Part shown: positions 47,801-59,485 of the stretch, piece by piece
How positions within the stretch are numbered: the stretch's first letter is position 1
Layout of the letters: each line of letters begins with the position of its first letter
Assembly (NCBI GenBank): GCA_022702705.1
Contig: CM040439.1
Span: 25,644,142 to 25,708,141, forward strand
Source of the DNA: Papilionanthe hookeriana x Papilionanthe teres
Taxonomy: Eukaryota; Streptophyta; Magnoliopsida; Asparagales; Orchidaceae
Direction: 5' to 3'
Length of the DNA: 64,000 nt
Translations under genes and position numbers: made by a program
The notes under the pieces: model-generated
Databases searched by the model: none
Seen by the model: the letters and a program-made list of their open reading frames with translations, nothing else
Told to the model about the DNA's origin: nothing

Positions 47801-50800
47801 ACATGTTTGCATGGGATTTATCAGTGGATACAACTAGATAAGCTGTTGTGATATGTCGAAAGGTGATATTGTCTGGTGGTAAACCAGATATTGCGATATG
47901 AAGGCAATGCCATTATTGTGGTTGCAAAAGCATGTGCGAACTTTAAACTACTCTAGGGCACTTTTGTAATTGATCAATGCCATGAAATAATTGTCAGAAT
48001 TCTAGATATTAACATTGGTAAAAGAAAAACTCTAAATCATAGTTTTTAGTTTCAACGGCTTTGGTTCAATTTTGGTGATTTTGGATTGATTTTATCAGGA
48101 ACATGCGGGTTTAAAAAATGCCTTACAATTTGAAGGAAATAATGCACGATTCATGAGGATAGTATTGTTTGTTTCCCTTTTGCCTCTTGAGAGTCCTTGG
48201 TAGATAGACTCATCAGTGGGCTTTAGATATTTAAAGAATGAATATGATTCAAATTAAGATTTTAATTACGATAAATGTTTCTTATAAATGTAGGCCCCTA
48301 TACTTAATTACAGAATAAGCATTGTATCGGAGAAAAAACTCAATTAAGGAGTTTTGCTTGTTTTCACATTACGGGTAGGATAGGGATGATGGGGTAAATT
48401 TAGTATTTAGTCAGACAAATGGCAACTAGTCCTTGAGACTGAATGAATTCACATCTTGAAAAAAACATTACTCATAAACTTTTAAATTTAACTACAAAAC
48501 GTGAAAAAATATAGTTTTAGCGGATATTTGAATAGAATGTATGAACAATTTGAGCTAGGTAATTTATCGTAATGTTAGGAAAATTGATATCATGTTTGGT
48601 TGTAAACTAGATGTGATGATTTTAAAAACAATGCTATTTTTACTCATTATTATGTATAAACGATATTAACTTTATTAAAAGTATGAAAACATGCCATGCA
48701 CTTTTAGTGCATATGAGCGGGTAATTATCATCTATCCTAGTATTAGGAAAGATGATACATGTTTGGTAGGGGTGTAAATTCATGTCAACGGATCATGTTT
48801 CGGGTCCGACCCAAAATTGAGACGACACAAATTGGTCTGACTCGAACTCAACCCGAGTATCATATGAGTTCAAAATCCTAAAAATATTGGTCAAACATGA
48901 ACCTAACTCCACACGAACAAGACTAAATCGAACATGACTTGTTTAACTTGCCAATTATATGGTTCACACGTGATTAGTTTCATAACAGGTTTTCATTTCA
49001 AGTTAAAAAAAAAATACAGCCAAACATGATTTTAATTTATTATTTTAAGGATAAACTAAATAAAACAATTTTGGAAATATCAATTGAAAAACTCAGAAAT
49101 AAAATGCATCCACATAATGGTACTAATTTGCAATGAAAGAAAGCTTTGAGGAAGAGCATTGGTTAGCAAATTATTACAATCATATATAACATATATCATG
49201 ACTTGAAAATTCCATTTGAATACATCTGAAATAATCTTCCAATCATTAACAGTGCACTCCATAAAGGGAAAAAAAATCAAACATGTTCTCCAGAAACTAA
49301 AAATCAAATTGGGGAAACACTGAATAGTAGAGCCGAGCAGCGCAAGTTGCATAGGGGAAATGCCTTTGCGGGTGGAAATTTTGAAGGTTTTGAGACTTCA
49401 GCCTTGGAGCTTGGCTTATGCCATACTTGCAGAAGCTATGAGATTGAGATTTCGATTAGAGATCGCTTCGCTTTGATTTGCCTTTGCTTGTTCTTGTTGT
49501 CATTTGTCATTCACACTTTGGCCTTTGCAAGTCATCAACGTCAAACCCTATATCTGAAAAAGAGCCAAATAGGGGGGAAAAGGCAACGAGAACCATCCAG
49601 TAACAACTGTACGTGAAGCCATGAAAGCTGAAGTCGTTCACCTGCTGGCCCACATAAATTAGAAAAATTTGGGTCACAGCTCATTTTCAGGTTTTCAGGT
49701 CAACCCAAAACCAACCAAAAATTTATTTGTGTCCCGAACCCGATCCGAAAAATATTCAGGTCAACCCGAACCCTTATTTTTTTGGGTCGAGTTCTATTCT
49801 TGTTGTCACATTGTGTCAATATTTTACATCCTTAAAGTCTAGTTGTAAACTAGACATGACACTATAAGGGCAATGGCATTTTTAGCGTGGTTGGAAAAGT
49901 ATGCAGGAACTTTAAGCTACTCTAGGGAACTTTTGTGATTCATCAATGCCATGGATCAATGGGCATAATTCATGATTTTACCAAGGAAAATTATACATCA
50001 AAGCATGGCTTTTAAATTTAATGGGTTTGGTTTGATTTTTTTTTTGGGTCGAGTTCTATTCTTGTTGTCACATTGTGTCAATATTTTACATCCTTAAAGT
50101 CTAGTTGTAAACTAGACATGACACTATAAGGGCAATGGCATTTTTAGCGTGGTTGGAAAAGTATGCAGGAACTTTAAGCTACTCTAGGGAACTTTTGTGA
50201 TTCATCAATGCCATGGATCAATGGGCATAATTCATGATTTTACCAAGGAAAATTATACATCAAAGCATGGCTTTTAAATTTAATGGGTTTGGTTTGATTT
50301 TTCTGAATTTAGATAAATTTTTCACAGAAACATTAGAGTTTAAGAAGCGCCTTTAAATGAGAAAGATGGAAAGAAAGACGTGATCTCTGATGATGTTAAG
50401 ACATTTCCCCTTTGCCTCGGGAGATTCTATTAAAGTTAGACTCATTTGTCTTTGAGATTTCATTGAATGAAATAGGATTCAAACAAAGCTCATTTTAATT
50501 TTGTTGGTTGAGGTTTCTGTAGTGTAGGCCCTAAAGTTTAATTATATCTTGGACATTGCACCCGAGAAAACTCCCATTTTATGAGTTCTGCTTATGTTCA
50601 CATTTTGGGTAAGATGGGGATGGTTAAATTTATTATCTACTATGCCAAATGACGAAATAAATCTTCGGCTATGAAAAGGATGAAAATTGGATTAGAACAA
50701 GCCATTAAAGTGGGTGTTACATGCATTTAGATCAAGGAAAGTGGACACAAAGAGATCGACAACATCATCATTTAAATCTGGAAGAAACATAGTTAATGTC

Positions 50801-53800
50801 TTCTTAAAACTCTTAACTAAAATAGACTTACTCAGACTATAAAAAAAAAAGAAGTCTTGCTCAGACTTGGCTCGTAATATCACTAATGATATATTCCTTG
50901 AGATATTATGACATAGATCCTAAGTTGAGTTACTAGGTTCTTATAACCTTTAGAGATCCCTAGAATGAAGTAGTTGAAATTATAGAGCTAACTTCCTTGT
51001 AACAAATAAAACCTGAGGACATGCACTCCACAACTTTCGGAAGAAGATGCCCAGTTCGGACTCTTAATGCTCACAAATGCATGGACCTTAAACCTAAATC
51101 AAGGACTTGAACTAAACATTTAAAGCAAGGTTTCTTGAATCGATATCAAGAACTTATACTTCATATTAACTTGAGGGAGCTGCCCATAGTGGACTCAATT
51201 TGAAAAGGGTTGCATAACATGAACTGAAAATTGAGTTCCAGACTCTAAAAGCCAATGGGGTTTATGGGAATATTCTTACACTCGTTGGGAAGATGTCTAT
51301 GCCTGCGATTAGGCTTGTAGCCTTAACCATGAAAGATCAGGAAGCCTGTGCCTTAAAGTAGAGGGTGGTCTTTACGCTTACGCATGGTTGGATATGCTCA
51401 GGACTAAGCTCGTCACACACTTGAACTTTAAAAGTACATGTTCTTTAGCCCATATACCATTGGGTCTTAACTGTAGTCCGCTGAGAATTTTAAATGGGAT
51501 TATAGAGGTATATCTTAAAAAGGCGATCAAATGGTCATACAATTTTGCTTTAGAAAATTGGGTTGACTTTTGGAATAATTGTATTAATTTTTAAAATTTA
51601 GTTATTGAAATTATTAACAGGCAAGAGCTTGATTCAACCATTTTAAAACTCATCACAACATATACCATCACCAGCATTTATTTATAAGAGTTTTAGGAAT
51701 GTTTTGTTAACGATTGAGAATAATTAAAATTATTAAACTGATATAATGTTTGAAGATGATCAAAGCTGAACTTGATCTCAATTCCATAAGTTGGTTAGAA
51801 ATGGGTGTCTATAATGTTAGATTGGTGGCTTAGGATTAACATTGTTCTTCATCAAATTTTCTTATCTATATAGATAGAAGGGTTGCGCTCAGTTTAGCCT
51901 TGGGTCAGTTCAATGAGGTTTAGTTTGGTGAGACTCAGTATTAGTCAGACTCAGTCAAATCAACTTTAAGTTGGTCTATACTTATTTGGTTGACTATAAT
52001 TTGATTTGGGCTAAGAGGTGAAATGGTAGTCGGCCATGGATGTCCATGAGTTCCAAAGCATCCCTGTCGGCCGCTTTAGAGAGCTGCGTCTTTTTTTTTT
52101 TTTTTTTTAGATTTAATGGATATATGCATATTAGTTTTGAAAATAAGATTTTTTTAAATTTTAGAATATTAGAATGAGAAAGGACGGATCTCATTCGTTT
52201 AGCAGTTTGAATGAACGAGCGTAATATCGCGAGTAACGCATCTATTCCGAAGAATAGACGCACTACTCGACAATATCGCTTCGATCAAATAAACCACAAA
52301 ATTCATGACATCCGTTTCGGTACGCGAACGCTTTATGTGGGCAACGACAAATTCACTATTTAATACGGAAGAATTAAATAGGGTTTATATTATCTCGAGT
52401 GCTTTAAAACTCACTATAGAGGTAGCCTCATAGTTAATTACGCCTCAAACGATAGAAGTCAGCATGGGAGAACTCTCGATTTAGATCGCGGGTTTTATCT
52501 TCGCGAGTCATAAGGTAGGGTTTTCGACGAAATTTGGTAGTAGAAATCCAATAGGTGAAAGGCGCGAAGAGGAACGATTATTTACGGAGTCGAAGAAAGA
52601 AGGGTAGGGGGATGTCGCGGATCTCGAGGAAGACGTCGAGGACGTCTAGATTATCCTATGGTTGAGAACTTTAAATTTTGGAAAGAGATTTATTTTAATT
52701 TAATCCTGCAAATTAATTATAGGAATTACGTTTGCATAATGTCCCGATTATCTGAAGCTACCGAAAAACGGGAGAGCTTACGTCGTATCGGACGACAACC
52801 TCGGAAAGCACAGCGAGTTAGGGGCTTATATCGCACGGGAGAGGCTGTGCAAGAGCACTAAAAGAAAGGTGAGGATTTATCTGCGTGTGGCGAGCTACGC
52901 TCGAAGTCACAGGAGCTCATTATTTAAATTAAAGAATGGTTTCTGCGATGTCGACACGGAGTTTCTTTGAAGAAGATGGCGCGTCTTGCCGCCGTCTTCC
53001 AAGCTCCGCGTCGTAGCGAAACCACGGTTTAGATTTAAAGCGCTTAAGTTAAAGTGAGCGTACGAGTCGTTTATTTATTTTTATTGCGACGAGTGTGTGC
53101 GATCGTGGCATGATAGCAAAAGAAACGATGCACGAGAACGTGTTATAGATGGTTAAAACGATAGAGACATGTCATGCTTAAACGGGAGTATACTTAAGTT
53201 ATACGAGAAGTAACGTCTTATAACGAATTAAACACGTCGAGCGGGAGAAAGATACATGAATGTATAACGTCTTTAATGATACGTATCTTGAAAGTAAATG
53301 TGCCTGACTAACGAGAGTATGTCTTGAAAAGTAAAATATGCTTAGCGAGTATAACGATAAGGAAAGTAAAGACTATCGTAGAGATCTGAGTATCTATTCT
53401 CTATCACTCATGTAATATTATTCGCATTTCTTGTTATTTTATATTTTTATTTCTGCGGAAGAGTCGTTAGCGCGGGAAAAAACGAGAGTACGAAGTAGTG
53501 GGTAAACACACAGCTCGACAGAGTACTTACGGTACGTACTGAAAGTAGACAAGACGAAAACCCGATGAGTAGAAACGAAGGAAAACGGCAGAAAGCGAGG
53601 AAAATCACGGAAGAAAACTAAGAAAGTCGAGAAAGAAAGAAAAGAAACGTCAGTGAAAGCTCGAGAAAAGCGCGACAAACGAAAACAAAACGACGTAGAA
53701 AGCTGCAAAAAGTACAGTGAGGAAGCCTACGAACGACCGCACTAAACTCATGGCGAACTATAAGAAGGCCATGGCTCTGCGAAGGAAAGACCGTAAGCGC

Positions 53801-56800
53801 GGTGGTGTTTCGGACTGGAGGCATGTCAATGTCCGGACTGAGTGTCGACTACTTAGGCAGAACTTCTGCAGAAGACGATCTGATCCAGTCTGAATAGCCT
53901 GACCGTGGGCCTTTATAAATTTTCATACATTTCATTCATTTTTTTTTTGTTTGCGTACGAAGTAAAATGCTCAGTAGGTAAGTAGAGTTTGTGTAGTAGT
54001 GGATGTAGTTTTGTATTTTTCGAACATATGTATTTTTTATTTTAAAGTATTTTAAGTCACGGGTTGATTATCTTAATAGAGCTGAGGCTACGAACGTTAG
54101 ACTTGTCGGTAGTAGAACGCCGAGGACGGTTCGAACGGTTCCGTGATTCGCGCTCACTTCTCGCAGCTACGAGTCGTGCGGCCGTTCCCATGGCTTCTCG
54201 TAATTTTTCTCGTTTTGCGATCTCATCGATGTCCCACCGCACTTACGAGCGCTCGACGATGGCCCACATATAACCAAGGAGGTTATATATGCACACCTAC
54301 ACGTCCCCTGTAGGTGTGTCTTTGGACCGAAACAAGGTGAAAATTAGGGACGAGGGGTCGAGGAAAGGAGGATGAAAAGCGGCTCACTAACACGATTTCG
54401 AAAGAAGTGAGTCGATTTCCGATAATCGAGAAAACACGTAAGTCACGCTGGACTCGGCCAGACCTCACGTATCACGAGAAAAGGACTAAAGGCACATCGA
54501 CGCTCTCGGAGAAGGTGAAGGCTGAGACACTGAGAACGCACTCACTTTTCCAGAATAACGGTGAAATCATAAATAAAGATAAAATAAAAAGAAGAAAAGC
54601 TATTGCCTAGTCTTTGGATCTGGGTCACTAAATTGAGAGTCTTTATCACAAAATTCAAGACTTTCTTATTATTATTAATTTTTTTAAATTCAAAATCCAA
54701 CTTCCATTTAAATCCACCATTTCCATAAGTATCATGGGCATAAAATCCATCCATACAATCCATTAGCGGCTCGCGGCTAGCCAACAAAACAAGGGAAAGC
54801 TCTCGGCTAAAGCTACAAAAGCAAGGGGAAGCTCACCTCGAATTGATTTTCGATCCACCAAGCGGGGTATAACAAAGATGCATATTACTCGATCATACTC
54901 TTCCATAAACAAGTCGAAGGGGAACCTCGGACAACGACCTCGAGAGTCCTCCTATTTCAGCATTTAACAAAGACTAGAATCAGGCCATAACAAGGCATAA
55001 CAGCATTCACCATGCAGCTGAAACCGCGGCCCAACATGAAGTCGAGCCTAGCTTCTCACAGGGACTCTCGGGTAAGGCTAGAAAAGAGGGGGAAAGCTCA
55101 CGGGTAAGACCAGAAAAGGGAGCCAACTTTACTTCATAACAACCCATGAATGAGGCTCGAACCAAACATAACCAAGCCTCTCCACATAGCCGATCCTACG
55201 GCCCAGCACAAGGCTGAAGGGAGAAGCCACAACAGAAGTAAAATCGAGCCTACACAGGGCTTAAATCCAAGCCACCAAAAGTCCAGCACAAAGCTACAGT
55301 TAAACCACTAAAAGGCGACATCGAACCAAACCCGAGGCTAAGTAATCAAGCCTTCACAAAGATTGAAAAGCGAGGCATCACAGAGCCAAAACCGAGGCCT
55401 CCATTCGGCCAACAAAGCACAACAAGTCTAAACCGAGCCAGCAAAGCCAAACCGAATACGGGGAAAACCAAAACCGAATACGAGAAAGCCAAAACCGCAC
55501 TCAGGCTCAAGGGAATAAGCATTCTCTACCCCTTAATACATCAAAATAGAAGGCCATCATATATTTCGGATAAGAATAAGCGTAGAAGCTTTTCCAAACT
55601 TAAAGTAAATTTCTCCATAACATGCGCTTTTGATAAGGAAAAGCTAGAAGGAAGCAGAAATGAGGCCGCATGTTTACAAGGCCCAAGTGAATCCCCCACC
55701 ATTTCATGCTAAACAAACTCACATGTAAAGCGAAAACACGATTTTCAAAGCATTAAAACGAGGGCGACGATCATGCATCCAGGCAAAGGCTCACGAGTAA
55801 GGGCTAAAGCAAGCCAACCAAGCCCCTAAATGAGTTTGAAAGGAGCCATGAGAAGGGCTGAAATTAAACTAAGCATGAAGCTAAGATAAACATTCTCATG
55901 CACCCAACATATCAAAGTATAGAACCTTAGTGTATTTCGAACAAAAGTAAGTATAAAGCTCTATTAGATCAACTCAAACTTTCCTTAGCATGCTCCTAAT
56001 AAAGAAGAATCAAAAGGAGCAAAAGACAAGCTCCACATGCATGTACTTTAAATAAACCATTCCATAATTTCACATCAAGCCCTCATGAATAAAGAAGAGA
56101 AAGAAGCAAGAGCATGTCATTTTTACCATGAAAACCATGTCCACTCTAAGGAGAGCAACGACATAAGTAATCTCGAATATAAAAGCTAAAATCGAAGGAG
56201 CCCATACCTCGGTGAGAAATTAAGCAAACCCCACTACGACTCAACAACAGGAACTCAACGGCACAACCCAAACTTGAAGCCGAGCAACCAACACAGGGAG
56301 AACCGCAAGTAGCAGAGAAAAAGAAGAGGGAGGAGGAGAAGCAAGGCAATGACAGCACACAATACCAGCTAACCAAAAATAAGAGCCAACCCTAAACCCT
56401 AATCCAAGAGAGGCTTTTATAGCCGGCCTCAAGGAGAATAGCCAGAAGAGAACCGAACCACTTACCTGGGAGGCTCGACGAGAGAAAGGGAGAGGGAGAG
56501 AGTGGCGACAAAGTCGGCGAAAAGAGGCGACGAGGGCGAGGTGGCGGCAGGGACGGCCGAAAGAGGCGTGCTGCGGGCAGGACGCCAGGGGAAGTGGCGA
56601 GCGTACAGGACCATCGTCGAAGCTCGCGTGGGAACCAGAGAGAAGGCTCGGGCTCGAGAGGAAAAGAGAAAGGCGAGCCCCAGGTGAGAAAAAAAAAGGA
56701 TTAGGGTTTAAAATAGGGGTTAAAATAGGAAAAAAAAAGAATTTATTTTAATAAAAAGGACGACAAATTTTACGTCGCGGGTCCGCGCTCCAAACACGAC

Positions 56801-58825
56801 AAGTTATACGTCTTTTCCCAGCGAGTTCGACGTTCGGACGCGACGGCGCGGTCCGTTTCGCGATCCGAGGCCGTTCGGAGAACCTCGTCACCGGTCGAGT
56901 CGAAAGTGCGTCGAAGTCGATCTCGTCGAAGTCGACTTTGATGTCGCTCGTTACGGCATTCCGACTTCGATCTTGATCCGTCGAGAATAATTTGAAGACG
57001 TCGAGGCCGTGGCTCGAGGAATTTGTCTTCGGTAGTGCGAGAAAATGTGCACGAGAGCTATCACAAGGTCCGGTGGTCCATAGGAACTCGATTTGGAGTC
57101 CCAACGCTAATTCCAACCTACTCGCCGTGAGCTAGAGGTCGGGAACTCCGTCCGGGACTCTACAAGAGTGTCGAAGTGGTTTCGAGCGTTCTAAAGCGAG
57201 GTGGGCCCAGTGCTAGGAATCTAAGATCGTCGGGGAAGCTCCTAAAGCTAGAACCTTAAATCCTAGGAGGAAAGCTAAACCTCGACAAAAACGAGGTCAA
57301 CAATCCCAAATATGTGTTAGGATAGGATAAATAAGATGGAGTAGGTTCCCTTCCGAGATCTAAGATCAATCTAGCATGGCTTTATGGTATATTAGGTTTG
57401 ATTTAACTTGACTGGGGTCGATGAAGGGTGTTAGGATTGCCCTGTAGGAGTTACTAGAGGTCGAATTACCTTCTCAATTGCTTGTGTGATAGGATATTGA
57501 GCTGGAGTAGGTCTAGGTCTGATTTAACTAGAGTCTAGCCTTTCAGTGGTCTTCTCGACTCTATCAAAGGTTGATACTACTAATTCTTGTCTTACTGACA
57601 ACCCAAAAGGAACAATTGCCCCTTGAGTGGTGCAGCGTCCAAAACTTGGAAGCGGAAGGAAAGAGAATAGAAGCGGTTAGCTAAGAATTTGGTATTAATT
57701 CAATTTTCAAAATTACAGAAAACAGAAGTATCCCCAATCCTAACAAATGGAATACTTGTACTTCCACTCTTAAACACCCAATTAAAAAGTTAAAAACAAG
57801 GAATAACTAAGTAAAGCTTAAATATTATTAAGACACTGTTATGGTTTATTAGACTAGTAAATACTAAATATAAACCTGAGGAAAGCAACTGATTAATTGA
57901 GAATAGACTAGCATGATCTCATGCAAAGAGTCATGTTGCCAAATTCTTGTTATATTCTCAATGCCTTGTGAAGTTTTAATTGAGGCCAATAAAACCTCAT
58001 TAAAGTTGGTTGATATTTGTGGTTTTGATGGGTTTTGTTGTTTTGGACGAACTCGAAAGAGCTTCAACATTGGCTTTAAACGTAGCTCTGTTCAAACTTT
58101 TGATTAATAATTAATAATCTAGTATAATCTATTATTAAATCCTTGTCAAAATTTTTGTGCTATTGCACAAGTCTTAATTAGATAATTATTTTTGTTCCAT
58201 AACTTAAATATAATATTTGAAAAATTTAATGATAAAAAAAAGCTTAAATCGAATTTCAAAACTGAAGCTTTTGCAATTTGGGTCCAAAACCCAATCTGAG
58301 AACATTGCTTCAAAGTGCATAATTCTTGATACTGTATTCTTTGTCTAGAAGGAAAATGAAGCATGTACTTGGGAGGTTTGAGGGTTGTGTTTGTTGAATT
58401 TAACTATTGCATCCCAAAATAGTACCTTGTTTAGGGTAGTTTTTTAGAGCTCGAGTGGATTTTCTTGAACAAGAACATTGATACTGGAGTTCTGCACTTA
58501 ATCCAAGGGTTGGATCCCTTGGGGAATCCTGTGATGCGAGACTCTATTTAGTTGTCGTACAGGTCGATTACTTGTTCTGGCACCAAATGAGCAACCGGAA
58601 GGAAGGAATGAACTATGTAGAAAATAATGATGAAAGATGTCAAAATCAGCTTCTCAGAATTGATCATGCAATTCAAATTAGAACCAGTAGCCTAAGTTTT
58701 CATCTTCTGTGCTTCTTTCCCAAGTATCAGCATTAGTGATATCATCTTGGCTAATGTTTGTGTATGATCATGAATCTTTTTCTCTGGTTGAGTGGAAATG
58801 TAGCACTAGTCTTTGAAATATATAT

Positions 58826-58916
<91 letters not shown>

Positions 58917-59485
58917 TATATTGGTTCAGGCATTTCTTTCTGGTTGATTAAGTTTACTCTTGATGTTATATTCTCTAATTCAGTAGACGATGGGTCTGTG
59001 TGGAGTAGTTTTATACTGTTTTACTTTTCACACTATTTTCTTAGATGTGTTTCATAAATTTTTGTGATGGAAAGCTGGTTCTGAGAATTATATCCACTGG
59101 TGTGTGGTAACTATGACAAAGCTATCGCCCGACTTAAAAATAATTAAAAAAAAAAAACAGATTTTTAAAATATTCACAGCAGCTGTCGAGAAAGTCTCTG
59201 TACCTGGAGTGAGTTTGCAACCATTCTTATAAAAAGCCACAGTTGCCTCAAGCTAAGCTGAAGAAAACCAATAACAGTAGATATCACATTCCATTCCATG
59301 TAAACTCAATCCGTAATATATGCTTATTGTCCTTTTGTAATCACTTTTGTGTAGATAGAGAGCTGTATTGATAATACACAGTTTTATCATTTACTAATCC
59401 AAACATTGGCTTATTTTTCTTGCAGGAAAAATGGGCAAAGAATCTCTACATTGCTTCTATTTGCTACGGCCGAACTGTCTGCTGA
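38801..59485 (+). CDS. HD16: HD16/EL1-like (MUT9-like) casein kinase 1-type Ser/Thr kinase, 16 coding exons
   Basis: Exons: 38801-39238, 39643-39768, 39858-39931, 40017-40086, 40169-40224, 40458-40529, 40619-40713, 40861-40927, 41031-41160, 41272-41490, 41636-41766, 43469-43643, 43914-44004, 44970-45127, 45892-46080, 59426-59485. They join in frame to 716 aa (rice HD16/EL1 is about 707). The N-terminal 146 residues are basic and Gly/Arg-rich (MPELRSGARQARLKSKK). The CK1-like kinase domain starts about 150, with Gly loop GKGGFGQV (162-169), Lys192 in VALKFEH, catalytic HGDVKPEN (282-289, D284) and DLG (307-309, in place of the usual DFG). A conserved plant-specific C-terminal region has WIMEQWEKNYYISAIAG and ends KWAKNLYIASICYGRTVC. 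In rice these kinases delay flowering (acting on Ghd7/PRR37) and modulate gibberellin signalling (SLR1). Arabidopsis relatives phosphorylate histone H3 and photoreceptors. The last intron is 13,345 bp. Confidence 0.93.
40246..40402. mobile_element. Family A MITE, left half, in kinase intron 5
   Basis: GGGGCATGTACATGCATACC, CCAATTTCTATCTATTTACA, TATCTAACACCTAAAATTTG, then CATTTATACAACCCAAATCT. It makes up most of the 233-bp intron. Confidence 0.7.
42033..42161 (+). other. Exon-like ORF with membrane-anchor tail inside kinase intron 11
   Basis: A strong acceptor (CTTCTTCCTTGCAG) at 42019-42032 opens a frame of 42 residues: RSTYRELAMF, then LAVAVGTIIV, then KWLHRKGRGN, ending DVAS and a TAA. 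The hydrophobic run of about 13-15 residues followed by basic residues looks like a C-terminal membrane anchor. Kinase exon 11 ends in phase 2, so splicing to it would read another frame, giving 11 residues and a stop. Exon 10 ends in phase 0 and would fit. Identity unknown: alternative terminal exon, gene fragment or chance. Confidence 0.3.
42170..43468. other. Remainder of kinase intron 11
   Basis: T-rich intronic DNA. The first 150 bases resemble a 3' UTR (AATTTATTGAG, GCAATTAAAG), which fits an alternative transcript end if the 42033-42161 exon is used. No transposon was recognised. Confidence 0.35.
44613..44811. repeat. Tandem duplication, two 99-bp units, kinase intron 13
   Basis: GGTCCATTGGGACAATTCAT at 44613 recurs as GGTCCATTGAGACAATTCAT at 44712. 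Both units end AATTTCATCTTGAT. They differ at about a dozen positions. Confidence 0.9.
45563..45618. repeat. 28-bp tandem duplication, kinase intron 14
   Basis: ATTAAAAGAGCGTGAGACTA followed by TTTTTGGC occurs twice in a row. A third partial copy lies at 45464-45487. The flanking CCTGTGGTTATCATT is also repeated (45551 and about 45650). Confidence 0.9.
46900..47860 (-). mobile_element. Ty1/copia reverse transcriptase relic
   Basis: On the minus strand near 47760-47803 a frame reads QMDLKDAFING, the copia RT block normally QMDVKTAFLNG. Further on come YKLKKALYTLKQ-like (the LYGLKQ block), ESTNEF (the GSTN block) and an FFGLQ-like piece. The order fits copia RT. Stops and frameshifts are many, so it is an old relic. 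LTRs were not seen. Confidence 0.6.
48769..49832. mobile_element. Nonautonomous DNA transposon (GGGTGTAAAT-type), about 1.06 kb
   Basis: The left end AGGGGTGTAAATTCATGTCA and the inverted right end AAGGATGTAAAATATTGACA match at about 13-14 of 20 positions. Subterminal GGGTCCGACCC, AACCCGAG and GTCAACCCGAAC repeats occur near both ends, as in several plant hAT/MULE-like elements. The internal plus-strand ORF 49347-49616 (89 codons) has no known motif. Confidence 0.5.
49779..50302. repeat. Apparently perfect tandem duplication, 2 x 262 bp
   Basis: The segment 49779-50040 is repeated at 50041-50302 with no difference I could find by eye. The duplicated unit contains the right end of the 48769-49832 element plus 210 bases of flank, so it arose after that insertion and is very recent, or is an assembly artefact. 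Confidence 0.95.
52140..57300. mobile_element. CpG-rich LTR-retrotransposon-like block without recognisable gag or pol
   Basis: About 52140-54640 and 56500-57300 are strikingly rich in CG dinucleotides compared with the rest of the window. The first part, read plus, has an LTR-like 3' region (T-rich run near 53940, GGGTTGATTAT, GGACGGTTCGAACGGTTCCG). The part 56100-57150 read minus has AAACCCTAATCC, then a CCGCC-rich leader-like stretch. 54900-55560 is built from degenerate GAGCCAAAACCGAGGC-like units. The two flanks appear to point towards each other, and I found no pair of matching LTRs. Several short ORFs (for example 56748-57116 minus) match nothing I know. This may be two LTR pieces or a non-coding large retrotransposon derivative. 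Confidence 0.45.
57300..58800. other. Unclassified intronic DNA
   Basis: 57300-57700 looks like retrotransposon-derived sequence (GAAGCGGAAGGAAAGAGAAT at about 57650), without a recognisable domain. 57700-58800 is ordinary AT-rich DNA with short ORFs on both strands and no family-like motif. Confidence 0.35.
58818..58921. repeat. (TA)n microsatellite with CA interruptions
   Basis: About 100 bases of TA units, with ACACACACA near the start and one TG change near 58898. The Ile-Tyr ORFs on both strands are encoded by the repeat. Confidence 0.97.
59426..59485 (+). CDS. HD16: Terminal coding exon of the HD16-like kinase (19 aa plus stop)
   Basis: Follows the acceptor TTTTCTTGCAG and encodes EKWAKNLYIASICYGRTVC and TGA. 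This is the conserved end of plant HD16/EL1/MLK proteins and continues the phase-0 end of exon 15 (HVK). It is too short for ORF detection and would be missed by gene finders with an intron-length limit. A GAGAATAAAGTC poly(A)-type signal lies at about 59839. Confidence 0.88.
   Translation, partial: EKWAKNLYIASICYGRTVC

Larger units (their letters stand above)
47870..50660. repeat. Diverged segmental duplication of an unknown repeat
   Basis: 47870-48470 and about 49850-50660 share the same block order: GGCAATG-CATT, AAACTACTCTAGGGCACTTT, ATCAATGCCATG, then GTTTCCCTTTTGCCTC / TTTCCCCTTTGCCTCGG, GTAGGCCC, GAGTTTTGCTTG / GAGTTCTGCTTATG and GATAGGGATGATGG / GATGGGGATGG. A third partial copy begins at about 48597 (TTGTAAACTAGATGTGATG). 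The unit has no coding frame. Confidence 0.7.
46081..59425 (+). other. Giant terminal intron of the HD16-like kinase (13,345 bp)
   Basis: The donor AAG|GTATTCACA at 46080 and acceptor TTTTCTTGCAG at 59425 join in phase 0. If the intron is retained, translation adds only V-F-T before a stop. It contains a copia RT relic, local duplications, a TIR element, a CpG-rich LTR-like block and a (TA)n array. 46081-46900 and 50660-52140 hold no recognisable element. Assignment rests on the conserved family C terminus at 59426-59485. Confidence 0.85.

Noticed and set aside
56748..57116. 122-codon minus-strand ORF
   Set aside because: Located in the CpG-rich LTR-like block; Arg/Ser-rich wording reflects CG composition and matches nothing known to me.
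57600..57760. GAAGCGGAAGGAAAGAGAAT stretch considered as a polypurine tract or pararetrovirus piece
   Set aside because: No adjoining LTR, coat-protein, RT or movement-protein frame could be found on either strand.
58751..59057. Ile-Tyr repeat ORFs on both strands
   Set aside because: Encoded entirely by the (TA)n microsatellite.
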